From Verrucomicrobiota bacterium (GTDB lineage: Bacteria; Verrucomicrobiota; Verrucomicrobiia; Opitutales; Opitutaceae): 64,000 bases of DNA. The position numbers and the translations under genes are program-made. The stretch spans positions 1-64,000 of the forward strand of contig JANYJB010000068.1 in the NCBI GenBank assembly GCA_025361935.1, written 5' to 3'. Below are positions 17,599 to 26,960 of the stretch, piece after piece (position 1 is the stretch's first letter; the number at the start of each line of letters is the position of its first letter). The notes below the pieces were generated by a model. The model saw nothing but the letters and a program-made list of their open reading frames with translations. It was not told where the DNA came from and ran no database searches.

Positions 17599-17824
17599 CC
17601 CCTCCCTCACGCGACAAACAGCTCGAACAATCCACCCTCGGGAGTTGGCGCTCGACGATGCCCCGTTCTTTACTGAGATCGAAATGGCTCTAATCCTTTT
17701 GCATGGAGGAATCCTGAGTGACAGTGGCTCTCTGATAATAATACGTTCCCATGCCGGATAAACCTTCGGTTCCGTAGCCAGCAAACTTAACCTGTTCCTT
17801 GTCGGCACACATATCGAAATAGCC

Positions 17825-19123
17825 ATGCCCCACTCCTACACCGAAGACCAACTCAAGGAGCACGCCGCCATTGGGTTGTTCGCGGAGCTTTTGACTGCGG
17901 TAAAACCAGCGTTGGCGGCCGCCGACAACGAATGGCGAGATGTCGCGGTTAAGAAAGCGCCCGGCTTTCGCGCACTGTCTCTGCTCGGTCCTGATGAAAA
18001 TGGTTTGTCAGACATCATCGCCGAGCTGCTTGACCCGAGTGCAACGCATGGGCAGGGCGAGACTTTCCTTAACCTTTTTGCATCGCGCTGCGGCGCGGTC
18101 GGCAAGCACCCGAAAGACCGTGTGACCATTCATCGTGAGTCATGCACCATCTTCATCGCAAACCAACGGCGGCGGATGGATATCTTGATTGACGGCAGGA
18201 AGTGGGGAATCGGCATTGAAAACAAGCCGTGGGCGGGCGAGCAGAAAGACCAGTTGCAGGATTACGCTAATGATTTGGAAATGCGCTTTGGCGAAAACTT
18301 CCTGCTCATTCGTCTCATCGGGTGGGATGTAGGTGCCACGAGCATGGATTCAAAACGGCAGGCGCAGCTCTCGGCACAGGGCAAATTCGCATCGTGGACG
18401 TATGCCCAACTACGCGACTGGGTGGACGAATGCCAGAAACACTGCCAAGCCCCGCGGGTCACCGCTTTCCTCGATGAATTATCCCTCTACTTCACAGCGG
18501 AATTTTTAACCGCCACTAACCTTCGCGCAGATATGGAACGAAAACACTTACTCCCGGCGCTGGAATCCATTCTGAAGAAAGACCCCGGCCTGCTCCAATC
18601 CGCCGCCGCCATTGCCGAGGTTTTCCCGAAGCTGCGACAGGAGTTCGTCAATCGGCTTTTCAAAGAAGTTGCGGAGGATGTTAAGAATGACCTTGGCCAA
18701 GCGGCAGATTGGCATGTGCATGGGATCGACGGTAATAACTTTGTGGAAACAGATAATGCTGCATTTGCGTTCTCACACCAGGATTGGCGTGAATTGTATT
18801 GGGTCCAGTTGGAGTCGCAGCCAAAAGTAGGCCGCGTCGTCCTCGGTATTTGGCATCACGATGGAATCAAGCGAGATACAAACGTTCATAGAGTTTTAAA
18901 GCAATTCGGTTGGGGAACGATTCCTGGCGGATCGAATTGGGATGCCCACGGGCCATTGCCCGAACCTTTCACGGATTGGACGACGAGCGCGGGTATTGCG
19001 GCAGTGGTTAATCAGCGTGCAGAACTCAAGAAATTGCTGACCGAGGAGTTCGTGAAACTTTGCAGCCATTTTAAGACCCCGCTGGCGAAGCTGGCGAAAG
19101 CTGCCGAGCTAAAACGTAGGTGA
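17825..19123 (+). CDS. PD-(D/E)XK nuclease superfamily protein (PDDEXK_4-like)
   Basis: ENGLSDIIAELLDP...RRMDILIDGRKWGIGIENKPWAGEQKDQLQDY. Confidence 0.82.
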   Translation: MPHSYTEDQLKEHAAIGLFAELLTAVKPALAAADNEWRDVAVKKAPGFRALSLLGPDENGLSDIIAELLDPSATHGQGETFLNLFASRCGAVGKHPKDRVTIHRESCTIFIANQRRRMDILIDGRKWGIGIENKPWAGEQKDQLQDYANDLEMRFGENFLLIRLIGWDVGATSMDSKRQAQLSAQGKFASWTYAQLRDWVDECQKHCQAPRVTAFLDELSLYFTAEFLTATNLRADMERKHLLPALESILKKDPGLLQSAAAIAEVFPKLRQEFVNRLFKEVAEDVKNDLGQAADWHVHGIDGNNFVETDNAAFAFSHQDWRELYWVQLESQPKVGRVVLGIWHHDGIKRDTNVHRVLKQFGWGTIPGGSNWDAHGPLPEPFTDWTTSAGIAAVVNQRAELKKLLTEEFVKLCSHFKTPLAKLAKAAELKRR

Positions 19124-19197
19124 GCGGCCACTGATCCGAGGAGGTCAGCAACGGTCTTTCAGGCAAGGGTATGATCAGGGGACTCCAACTTTTCTGA

Positions 19198-19243
19198 AGG
19201 GGTCGTCAACGCATGTCGGCCCCGGTCCGCTATCGTGGGCGGC
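19198..19243 (+). promoter_or_regulatory. Shared 46-bp promoter/operator block, copy C
   Basis: aggggtcgtcaacgcatgtcggccccggtccgctatcgtgggcggc directly before ATG at 19244. Confidence 0.6.
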
Positions 19244-19525
19244 ATGACATCTCCGGTAGCATCAACAGACGCCAAGCCCAGCGTCAAAATGTGGGAGTTC
19301 GCCGTGAAGAACATGCGGACCAACGAAACCGTTCATTTCCTCGGCCAAGGCGCGACCATGGGAGATGCCTGGAAAGACGGTTACGGCAACCTTGGCCCTA
19401 CCATCGCCAACAAACGACTCACTCTCGCCGTAACGCTGGCCGACGGTCTCCGCGTTCACCGCGACCAAGCCCGCTTCGAAGGCGACACGCCTTACGACCC
19501 GGCCAAGGAAAAGCCGCTGGCATGA
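19244..19525 (+). CDS. Hypothetical protein (93 aa)
   Basis: MTSPVASTDAKPSVKMWEFAVKNMRTNETVHFLGQGATMG... Confidence 0.55.
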   Translation: MTSPVASTDAKPSVKMWEFAVKNMRTNETVHFLGQGATMGDAWKDGYGNLGPTIANKRLTLAVTLADGLRVHRDQARFEGDTPYDPAKEKPLA

Positions 19526-19580
19526 AATCCGGGTTCCGAAAACCATCGTCCCTTTCACCCTAACTCAAAAACAACACACC

Positions 19581-19895
19581 ATGGCGCACATCATCCTCCA
19601 AAACCCGCACTCCGGTATCATCAAGAAAGCACCCATCGGCTTCTCCTGCACCACGCTCTTCTTCGGCCCGCTCCCCGCGCTTTTTCGCAGCGATTTCAAA
19701 TGGTTCTTCATCCAGCTCCTCTGCGCCCTGCCATTTGGCGTAGGTTTCCCGCTCTTTGCGTTCATCTATAACAAAATTTACGTCAAAAAATGCCTCGAAG
19801 CCGGCTATAAGGTGAAGTCCGTCGAAGGCTCAACCATCGAAGTCTTGAACGCCAAGCTCGGGCTGGAGCTACCGATAATGCCGGGGAGGGCATGA
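19581..19895 (+). CDS. Small membrane protein, HrgC-like
   Basis: IIKKAPIGFSCTTLFFGPLPALFRSDFKWFFIQLL...FPLFAFIYNKIYVKKCLEAGYKV. Confidence 0.55.
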   Translation: MAHIILQNPHSGIIKKAPIGFSCTTLFFGPLPALFRSDFKWFFIQLLCALPFGVGFPLFAFIYNKIYVKKCLEAGYKVKSVEGSTIEVLNAKLGLELPIMPGRA

Positions 19896-19921
19896 TCTAC
19901 GGGTCCAGAATCCATCCCCCC

Positions 19922-20446
19922 ATGCACCCCTACCTTCTTGGCATCCTGTTAATCGTGCCGTGGACCATCCTCGCTATCATCGGTGTGCAACGTGGCCTTC
20001 AGAACAAAGTGAGAGTATATAACAGTCGCTTCGACGTCTGCGTGACGGTGACCCTCTGCCTTCTCTTGATGGCAGATGTCTGTCCCGACGGGCTTTCTCC
20101 CGCAGGCTTGATATGGAACAAAGCGGCAACGCTTCTCGTAGCCCTGCCTTGGTTGTGGGCAGCCAAACGAGCCAATCGGCGGTGGCGGGATTTCTGCTTG
20201 GCCGTTCCCGCCAAATTTTCACTGACGCTGGCGGTAGGCATGTCCGGTGCCATTACCTTCTTGTGCATCCTGAAAGCAATGTCGCCAAAGACAGAACTCG
20301 AAACGGCGCTCGTGAGCGGAATAATGACCGCGGTCGGTGCTTGGGTGAGTTTTCGCATCTACAAAATCTTTTTCAAACTTCTGCTTAGCACTGCTAGTCT
20401 CCCCGCCGTTGGTGCGACCTGTCAGAATACAGATGCCAATGCATAA
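19922..20446 (+). CDS. Hypothetical membrane protein
   Basis: Several hydrophobic segments; start MHPYLLGILLIVPWT. Confidence 0.5.
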   Translation: MHPYLLGILLIVPWTILAIIGVQRGLQNKVRVYNSRFDVCVTVTLCLLLMADVCPDGLSPAGLIWNKAATLLVALPWLWAAKRANRRWRDFCLAVPAKFSLTLAVGMSGAITFLCILKAMSPKTELETALVSGIMTAVGAWVSFRIYKIFFKLLLSTASLPAVGATCQNTDANA

Positions 20447-20708
20447 GCCATATTTCGCCACCCAGAATAAAAACCGCGATTCCGCACACATTCTAGGACC
20501 TGATCGCAAGGCTCGCACCAAGCTCTGGCTCTACCTCGCAGGCATGATAGTATGCCCGGTGTTGTGCATTTTATGGATTACGTTCGATGCCTCATTTAAC
20601 TTCCACATCGACCCGCGAAGAACGCCGGTTGATGTTCTTTCGGTCATAGCCTGCAGCTTTGTTATTTATCGAGGGCATCTGTTCATTTCGGAAGCCCGCT
20701 TTAAGTAA
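20433..20708 (+). CDS. Hypothetical membrane protein
   Basis: Overlaps the preceding CDS; two hydrophobic segments. Confidence 0.5.
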   Translation: MPMHKPYFATQNKNRDSAHILGPDRKARTKLWLYLAGMIVCPVLCILWITFDASFNFHIDPRRTPVDVLSVIACSFVIYRGHLFISEARFK

Positions 20709-20739
20709 AACCCCGTCAACCGAAACAACTCCCGCCCCC

Positions 20740-20991
20740 ATGAGTAATTATTACTGCAAGCACTGTGGCACCAAATACTCGAGCATCAGCAGTCTCACGG
20801 CTGGCTCGTGCTTTCGTCACCCCGCCGGCTCCAATAAAGGCAAACACGCATTGTATGAAGGCGCGGAGAAATCCCGCTACGAATGCAAATTCTGCGGGAC
20901 TGGTTATTCGAGTCTTTCGAGTCTCACCGCAGGTTCTTGTTACCGGCATCCAATCGGCTCCAACAAGGGCAGGCACGAAGCCGCCCTCTGA
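20740..20991 (+). CDS. Tandem zinc-finger-like small protein
   Basis: Two copies of YxCKxCGTxYSSxSSLTAGSCxRHPxGSNKGxHE. Confidence 0.75.
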   Translation: MSNYYCKHCGTKYSSISSLTAGSCFRHPAGSNKGKHALYEGAEKSRYECKFCGTGYSSLSSLTAGSCYRHPIGSNKGRHEAAL

Positions 20992-21146
20992 CTCCGCTCC
21001 CTAGGTAATCCGTTTCGCCCATCTCACCGATTACGAGGCGTCCACTCGTATTTATCTGATGCCAATAGGTTTATCTCGCCCGTCAGGCAGAATAACTCTG
21101 CTTTGTTCTTCAACCCGTTGGCTGACTCGTTACGTTCTCCAGACCG

Positions 21147-21245
21147 ATGGCGCTTAAAAAGTCCGAACGCTACTCCTTCCTTTGGCAAAGTTGCAACGAG
21201 CTGCGCGGGGGCATGGATGATGGACAGAACCTTCAATACCTCGTT
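21147..21245 (+). pseudogene. N-terminal remnant of a type I methyltransferase subunit (HsdM)
   Basis: MALKKSERYSFLWQSCNELRGGMDDGQNLQYLV resembles the HsdM N-terminus. Confidence 0.7.
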
Positions 21246-21450
21246 GCAGGCCTCGCTTCGGATATTGGGCGCGGGTGGCCCCGGCGGCCTGTGGGTGCTG
21301 GCTCCCGCCCGCTGCCGACCGTGAATGGCGTGCCGATACCTCTGACCAATCAGAACCAGCATACGAGGCTAACCATCCACTGGCTGCGCAACGAACATCG
21401 GGCGGCACCGACTCCGGCCCAACGCTATTAAACCGCCCCCACTCCTCTTC

Positions 21451-23265
21451 ATGTCCACTCCAACTCAAATACAAGGCGGCACTATCGCACTCAGGTCTGT
21501 CCGCGAACTCCTCAGCGAGAACGGAAAACCTGCGCGATATTGGATTCCGTCCTACCAGCGTGGCTATCGCTGGACCCGCGTCCAAGTTGCCCAGTTACTG
21601 GACGACATCTGGGACTTCATCGAGGCGCCTGGCGCGCAAGATCGATTCTACTGCTTGCAGCCGATCGTTGTCAAAAGGCACTCCGATGGAAGAATCGAGG
21701 TCGTGGATGGGCAGCAGAGACTAACCACGATTCACATCATCCTTCTTTGTCTGAGGGATATCGCCAAGCTTCTCACCAAGACCTTTTTCGAGCTAAAGTT
21801 TGAGACCCGGAATGATCCCGCGCGTCCTTCGCTCGACTCGATCGACCTGTCGAAGGCGCTGGATAATCCCGACTATTTTCACGCCTGCGAGGCCTATGAG
21901 GCGGTCCAGGAGTGGTGCGGTTCGGGCAGTCACGATGAGTCTCATCAGCTGAAATTGATCCAGCACCTGCTTAACGCCGATACGGCCGGTCCGAACGTGC
22001 GCGTCATCTGGTTCGAGCTGGGACTGAATGACAACGTGGTGGATGCCTTTACCCGCCTAAACGTCGGCAAGATTCGCCTCACCGACGACGAGCTGATCCG
22101 AGCCCTTTTTCTCGGCAACGGCCACGGCGCAACCCCCGAGGAGGCGGCCATCAAGGCCCAGATAGCCTACGAATGGGACCTAATCGAGAAGGGCCTTCAA
22201 GCACCGGACTTCTGGGCCTTTCTCACCGAGGACAAGCGGGAACAAAACCGCATCGGCCACCTCTTCGAGTTGATGGCCCAGGCGGAGGACATCCCGGTCG
22301 AGGACCATCATGACGAGTATTGGGTCTTCCATGTTTTTAGCGATCGGCTCCGGAGAAGCACGCTCGAGAAAGAGTGGCTGCGCATAAAACAAGAGTTCAT
22401 GCGCTTCCAAGAGTGGTTCGAGGACGAGCGGCGCATCGCCTATCACATCATCGGCTTTCTCGTCACCCAGTCGGTCGAGATGTCCGAGATTCGCCGCCTC
22501 TCCGAGCAATGCACCAAGAGCGAATTCCACCGCCGCCTGCGTGACCGGGTCTATCAATGGCTTAATGGGAAAGAATGCGTCCCTGCCGAGGAAGAACTCC
22601 GCGCCGACATCGCCACCTATCTCGACGCCTTGGAATATGGGACCGACAAACAAAAGAAGCGCATCCGCGCCATCCTCCTCCTTTTCAACATCGCCTCTCT
22701 TATCGAGAACCGCCGCTCCAACCTGAAGTTCAACTTCACCGCATTCAAAGACCGAGATTGCGGCTGGGATTTGGAGCACATTCGCTCCCTCGCGTCCGAT
22801 AGAATCAACAACCGACCCGAATGGCTGGAGAGCTGCCATCGTTTTCTTATTGAGCAACCCGACCCGCATTGGAAGTCGCTGGCCGAGGAGGTCTCGGCCC
22901 AGATCGCTCTGGGAGACGACGCGTCCACGGATAAGTTCAAAAGCCTGCGGCTCTCCATCCTCAAGCAACTTGGCGAGGACTCCCAGCCCGAGGAGCGCAA
23001 CGACATCTCCAACCTGACGCTGCTCGATAGCGGCACCAATCGAGGCTACAAAAACGCACCCTTCGCGGTGAAGAGGCGGACCATCCTCGCGGTGGACAAA
23101 GCGGGCGTTTTTGTCCCTCTCTGCACCCGCAACGTCTTCCTCAAGGCCTACAGCGCGCACGTCGGCAGCGCCATCGTCTGGTCCGACCCAGACGCCGACG
23201 ACTACGAGAAAGCCATCGTCAACACCCTCGTCGGCTTCTTCCTCGGCAAGGAGGTCGAAACATGA
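21451..23265 (+). CDS. DUF262 + HNH-type (DUF1524-like) protein, GmrSD-like
   Basis: IPSYQRGYRW, VVDGQQRLTT; C-terminal WDLEHIRSLAS...NLTLLDSGTNRGYKNAPFAVKRRTI. Confidence 0.85.
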   Translation: MSTPTQIQGGTIALRSVRELLSENGKPARYWIPSYQRGYRWTRVQVAQLLDDIWDFIEAPGAQDRFYCLQPIVVKRHSDGRIEVVDGQQRLTTIHIILLCLRDIAKLLTKTFFELKFETRNDPARPSLDSIDLSKALDNPDYFHACEAYEAVQEWCGSGSHDESHQLKLIQHLLNADTAGPNVRVIWFELGLNDNVVDAFTRLNVGKIRLTDDELIRALFLGNGHGATPEEAAIKAQIAYEWDLIEKGLQAPDFWAFLTEDKREQNRIGHLFELMAQAEDIPVEDHHDEYWVFHVFSDRLRRSTLEKEWLRIKQEFMRFQEWFEDERRIAYHIIGFLVTQSVEMSEIRRLSEQCTKSEFHRRLRDRVYQWLNGKECVPAEEELRADIATYLDALEYGTDKQKKRIRAILLLFNIASLIENRRSNLKFNFTAFKDRDCGWDLEHIRSLASDRINNRPEWLESCHRFLIEQPDPHWKSLAEEVSAQIALGDDASTDKFKSLRLSILKQLGEDSQPEERNDISNLTLLDSGTNRGYKNAPFAVKRRTILAVDKAGVFVPLCTRNVFLKAYSAHVGSAIVWSDPDADDYEKAIVNTLVGFFLGKEVET

Positions 23266-25667
23266 TCACTACCCCTCACCCCATCACCTACCTGGAGCTA
23301 CTTTCGCGGCACCAGCGCATCCGTATTCCCCGTCTCCAGCGCGACTACGCCCAAGGGCGCAAGGGCTCCAAGGAGACCGATGTTCGTAACACGTTCTTGG
23401 ATGTGCTGCATAAGGCTCTTGAGCGCGCGGGCGAGGCCGCCTTCACCCCGCTCAATCTCGACTTCGTTTACGGCAGCCGGGAGCAGTCGCCCACAGAGCA
23501 CTTCTCTCCGCTCGATGGCCAGCAGCGCCTCACCACGCTATTTCTCCTTCACTGGCTGCTCGCTTGGCGCGATGGCGACGAGAGCTGGCAACACTTCACC
23601 GAGACCTTCTGCGAACCCGACGGGCGTTCCCGATTCTCCTACGACGTCCGCACCAGCTCGCGGGAATTCTTCGATGCCTTGGTCGCCCACCGTCCGCCGC
23701 CGTCCGGTGAAGCCGGCGCGGATTTCGATCTGAAGGCATGGATCACCGACCAGCCCTGGTATTTCCAATACTGGCGCCTCGATCCAACCGTCCAAGGCGT
23801 GCTGGAGATGCTCCAGGCGATGCATCGGCACGCGCTCTTTCAGCTCCGCCCCGGCCTGCTCTACCGGCAGCTCACCGCTACGGATCGCCCGGTCATCACC
23901 TTCCAACTCCTCGACCTCGGGCAGTTCCCGCTCTCGGATGATCTCTACATCAAGATGAACGCCCGCGGGAAGCCGCTAACGTTCTTCGAGACCTTCAAGG
24001 CCCGCTACGAGGCCAAGCTTTCGGACCACTTCCCGCCCACGGAACGGCGCGAGATTGGCGACGCATCTTTCACGATGCGCGACTTTATAGCGCGGCGGCT
24101 CGACACCGCCTGGACCGATCTACTCTGGGTCTACCATAGCGACGGTAGCTCGCGCGTGCCGCAGCGCGTGGACGATGCGTTCATGAACATCTTCCGCATG
24201 GTCGCCTTGGCCACGCGCGATCCCGTCCAAGATCCGCTCTTCTACACCCCGCAGATCGAGGCCCTTCGGTCGGAGGAAGATTCTCCGACCTACTCGGCGT
24301 TCGAGTCCCACGGATGGCTCGACCCCGAATTCTCGGCGGTGGTCGTCAGCCTCCTGGAGAGTTGGTGCGAGGCCAAGGGATTCTCCCTCTCCGCCGGCGG
24401 CCCCTTCGATGAAGCCGCCCTTCTCGGTCCGCTCCTCCAGGAGTCTGCCCAGCTCACGGTGCCGCAGGTAGTCCTCTTCTGCGGCTACGCCCTCTTCGTC
24501 CGGAAGCACGAGGGCAAGTTCCAGCCTTCGGAACTCGGGGAATGGATGCGCATCGTCCACAACCTCGGCTACAACTCCGATATCGACCGCATCGAGCGAC
24601 TGCAAAGTGCACTGGGTGCGCTGCGCGATCTCCTGTCCCATGCCCGCACCATCCTGACCCACGTGGCCGAGGTGGGCCGACGCGCCGGCATCGCCATGTT
24701 CTATGCCGACCAGCAGCGCGAAGAGGCGCTCAAGGCCGGCCTCCTGCTCGCCGATCCTGACGGCTGGCGCCCGCTGATCGACCAAGCCGAGCGCCACGGC
24801 TATTTCCGCGGCCAGATCGGCTTCCTCCTTAAGTTCGCCGGTGTAACGGCGGAATGGGAGAGCACCGGCGGCTGTGCCTGGTCCGCCGCCACCCATGCCC
24901 AGCTCCAAGCCTCGTTCCGCTCATACTATGCAAAGGCGGAGATGATGTTCGACTCCAAGGGACTCATCGACCTCGGGAAGAATGAGGATCGTTCGACCAG
25001 CGCCCTGCTCAGTGTGGGCGACTTCCTCTTGCCCAACGGCAACTCCAACCACTCCTTCCTAGTAAACGACGCCAGCAAGCCCTTCAGCTGGAAACGCTTC
25101 CTCCGCGACGACACCCCGCAGCGCGCGCTGCTCCAGCGGCTATGGGATCACCCGGCCTACACGACGCCCCCTGCGGCAGGTCTCGATGCCATCATCCAAT
25201 CGGCGAGTGGCATGGAGCCTTGGCGCGAGGCGCTGGTGCGAAACGTGGAGGCCATCCGCTACTGCAAGGACCGCAACATCCAGCACTCCGAAGACAATCA
25301 CGTCATTCTCCTGATGCGTAAGAAGCGCAGCGCGCCGCACGCCGAGCTTTTCACGTTCCTCCTGCACCCCCGTTTGCAACCCCCGGCGCTCTTTACCAAG
25401 GGCGAATACTTCGAACGCGACGCGCCGCATATCCCGCTCAGCTTTCCTTGGAAGGGCGCGCAACGTGGTCTCAATATCTATGGCCGCGACGGCGGCTTTG
25501 AGCTGTGGATCAACGTGCAAAATCTACCCGATCTTGAGACTGTGCTTGAACAGCGTGGCGGTTTCGTCGCCCAAGACGCGCATGCCGCTAACCTGATGCG
25601 GCCAGTCTCGCCAGCCGATCTTGATCGCACTCTACTCGAAATTGCTAACCTCCTTGCCGCTTCGTGA
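23262..25667 (+). CDS. Large DUF262-domain protein, second gene of the pair
   Basis: IRIPRLQRDYAQGR...PLDGQQRLTTLFLLHWLL; 4-nt overlap with upstream gene. Confidence 0.82.
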   Translation: MITTPHPITYLELLSRHQRIRIPRLQRDYAQGRKGSKETDVRNTFLDVLHKALERAGEAAFTPLNLDFVYGSREQSPTEHFSPLDGQQRLTTLFLLHWLLAWRDGDESWQHFTETFCEPDGRSRFSYDVRTSSREFFDALVAHRPPPSGEAGADFDLKAWITDQPWYFQYWRLDPTVQGVLEMLQAMHRHALFQLRPGLLYRQLTATDRPVITFQLLDLGQFPLSDDLYIKMNARGKPLTFFETFKARYEAKLSDHFPPTERREIGDASFTMRDFIARRLDTAWTDLLWVYHSDGSSRVPQRVDDAFMNIFRMVALATRDPVQDPLFYTPQIEALRSEEDSPTYSAFESHGWLDPEFSAVVVSLLESWCEAKGFSLSAGGPFDEAALLGPLLQESAQLTVPQVVLFCGYALFVRKHEGKFQPSELGEWMRIVHNLGYNSDIDRIERLQSALGALRDLLSHARTILTHVAEVGRRAGIAMFYADQQREEALKAGLLLADPDGWRPLIDQAERHGYFRGQIGFLLKFAGVTAEWESTGGCAWSAATHAQLQASFRSYYAKAEMMFDSKGLIDLGKNEDRSTSALLSVGDFLLPNGNSNHSFLVNDASKPFSWKRFLRDDTPQRALLQRLWDHPAYTTPPAAGLDAIIQSASGMEPWREALVRNVEAIRYCKDRNIQHSEDNHVILLMRKKRSAPHAELFTFLLHPRLQPPALFTKGEYFERDAPHIPLSFPWKGAQRGLNIYGRDGGFELWINVQNLPDLETVLEQRGGFVAQDAHAANLMRPVSPADLDRTLLEIANLLAAS

Positions 25668-25807
25668 TCTATTCCCAGATCCTCCTCGACGACCTCAAGA
25701 TTGAGGTCCCCTGCCCACCATAGGATTTTCTCCACGACTTCCCGGCGCTGTATTCGGTCAACGGCAGCAGCTTTTTGAGGTTGGTGAAAAATCACCGAGG
25801 ACTAAAA
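25664..25807 (+). pseudogene. Possible remnant of a third, translationally coupled gene
   Basis: GTGA overlap; VIYSQILLDDLKIEVPCPP*DFLHDFPALYSVNGSSFLRLVKNHRGLK*. Confidence 0.35.
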
Positions 25808-25817
25808 TGATTCACGC

Positions 25818-26960
25818 CTATCTTGGTTGGGCCGGGGGACTGATCTTGGCCCAAGCCTGCTCGAACACCGGCTCTTGGAAATCTGGTGATCCTTGGCGGG
25901 AAATCCATGCCCCAATACGTGCGACAATATCTTTGGTGAAAGGATCGGTGACCTGCCCTATACGGTGGTAGTCCGCGAGGCGTGCAGCCGGCAAGTTTTG
26001 TAACTGCCAGAAATCGAGGATACCCCCTGGATATGTCGCCGACGGAGGTAACAAGTGATACCTAGTATTTGTCTTGTTCACAATTTCTTTCAACTGGGTC
26101 CGGTCTATCAGGCTGGCTGCGGTGAGGGGGACGATGCGGACCATTTGATAAAACAAGGGCGGTTTTGCCGCTCGTGGAGGTGCCCCAAGTGCCGGTGGCG
26201 TGAGAGAGCGCGTGATTTTGTCGACATCACATGCCGGCGTCACGAGAAAGAAATGATCGCCATGTCCACCGCCGGCGACTGGCGCCGCCAAGAGGTCACC
26301 GGTCCCGACTCTCGTGCCAACTGCGGGAACGATATACATCTCCTCGTTAAGATAAGGATCCCAGTTTTCGCAGTTCCCGTCCCGCTGTAAGATTGCGAGC
26401 ACATGGAAAACTGTGTGTCGCAGAATCCGACGGCGCACCTCATCGTCGGCCATCCCTTGATCGAGTCGTTCTAAGATCGGTCCGAGATGATCCCAGAAGA
26501 CAGTTGAGAGAACTCGGTTAAACTGTCCGCCGGGCTGGAATACCTGAAGGACCTGAGTGCGATCCACCCGAAGAAAAAACTCGAATACGACGTTCCCGTC
26601 TCCGCCTTTATTGAAATACCTGAACAACGTGGACGGCTTCTCGGTCAACGTGCGAAGTTCAGGAGCAAGCTCGCCGCTGAATGAGGTTACAATAGCGACT
26701 GGCATCAGATAGTGCGAATGTATCTCCTTTGCGACCGCATTGCCCTCTGCCTCACCGGCATCCGCTGTCAGCCTTAGATCAAGAATTGCTCCATCGTAAC
26801 GCGATTGCTTTAGGCGCGATAGCGCCTCGGATTTTGTCTTAACCACATCAAGTTCAACTCTGCACACGCCTCGACGCTCATAATCGCGAACCGGGGACCG
26901 GTAGTTGCTTTCAATATAATCGTCTTGGTCCTCTAGGACGAGCAGCTTGAGGTTAGGCAT
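25818..26960 (-). CDS. Receiver-domain (REC) protein with uncharacterised C-terminal region
   Basis: LVLEDQDD, GAILDLRLT, AIVTSFSG, RYFNKGG. Confidence 0.8.
   Translation of the reverse strand: MPNLKLLVLEDQDDYIESNYRSPVRDYERRGVCRVELDVVKTKSEALSRLKQSRYDGAILDLRLTADAGEAEGNAVAKEIHSHYLMPVAIVTSFSGELAPELRTLTEKPSTLFRYFNKGGDGNVVFEFFLRVDRTQVLQVFQPGGQFNRVLSTVFWDHLGPILERLDQGMADDEVRRRILRHTVFHVLAILQRDGNCENWDPYLNEEMYIVPAVGTRVGTGDLLAAPVAGGGHGDHFFLVTPACDVDKITRSLTPPALGAPPRAAKPPLFYQMVRIVPLTAASLIDRTQLKEIVNKTNTRYHLLPPSATYPGGILDFWQLQNLPAARLADYHRIGQVTDPFTKDIVARIGAWISRQGSPDFQEPVFEQAWAKISPPAQPR

Noticed and set aside
21350-21440. Possible integron attC-like site (gaggctaacc...cccaacgctatt)
   Set aside because: No consistent R'/R'' core pair and no integron integrase; insufficient support.
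22180-23160. 326-aa minus-strand ORF opposite the DUF262 gene
   Set aside because: Antisense frame without recognisable features.
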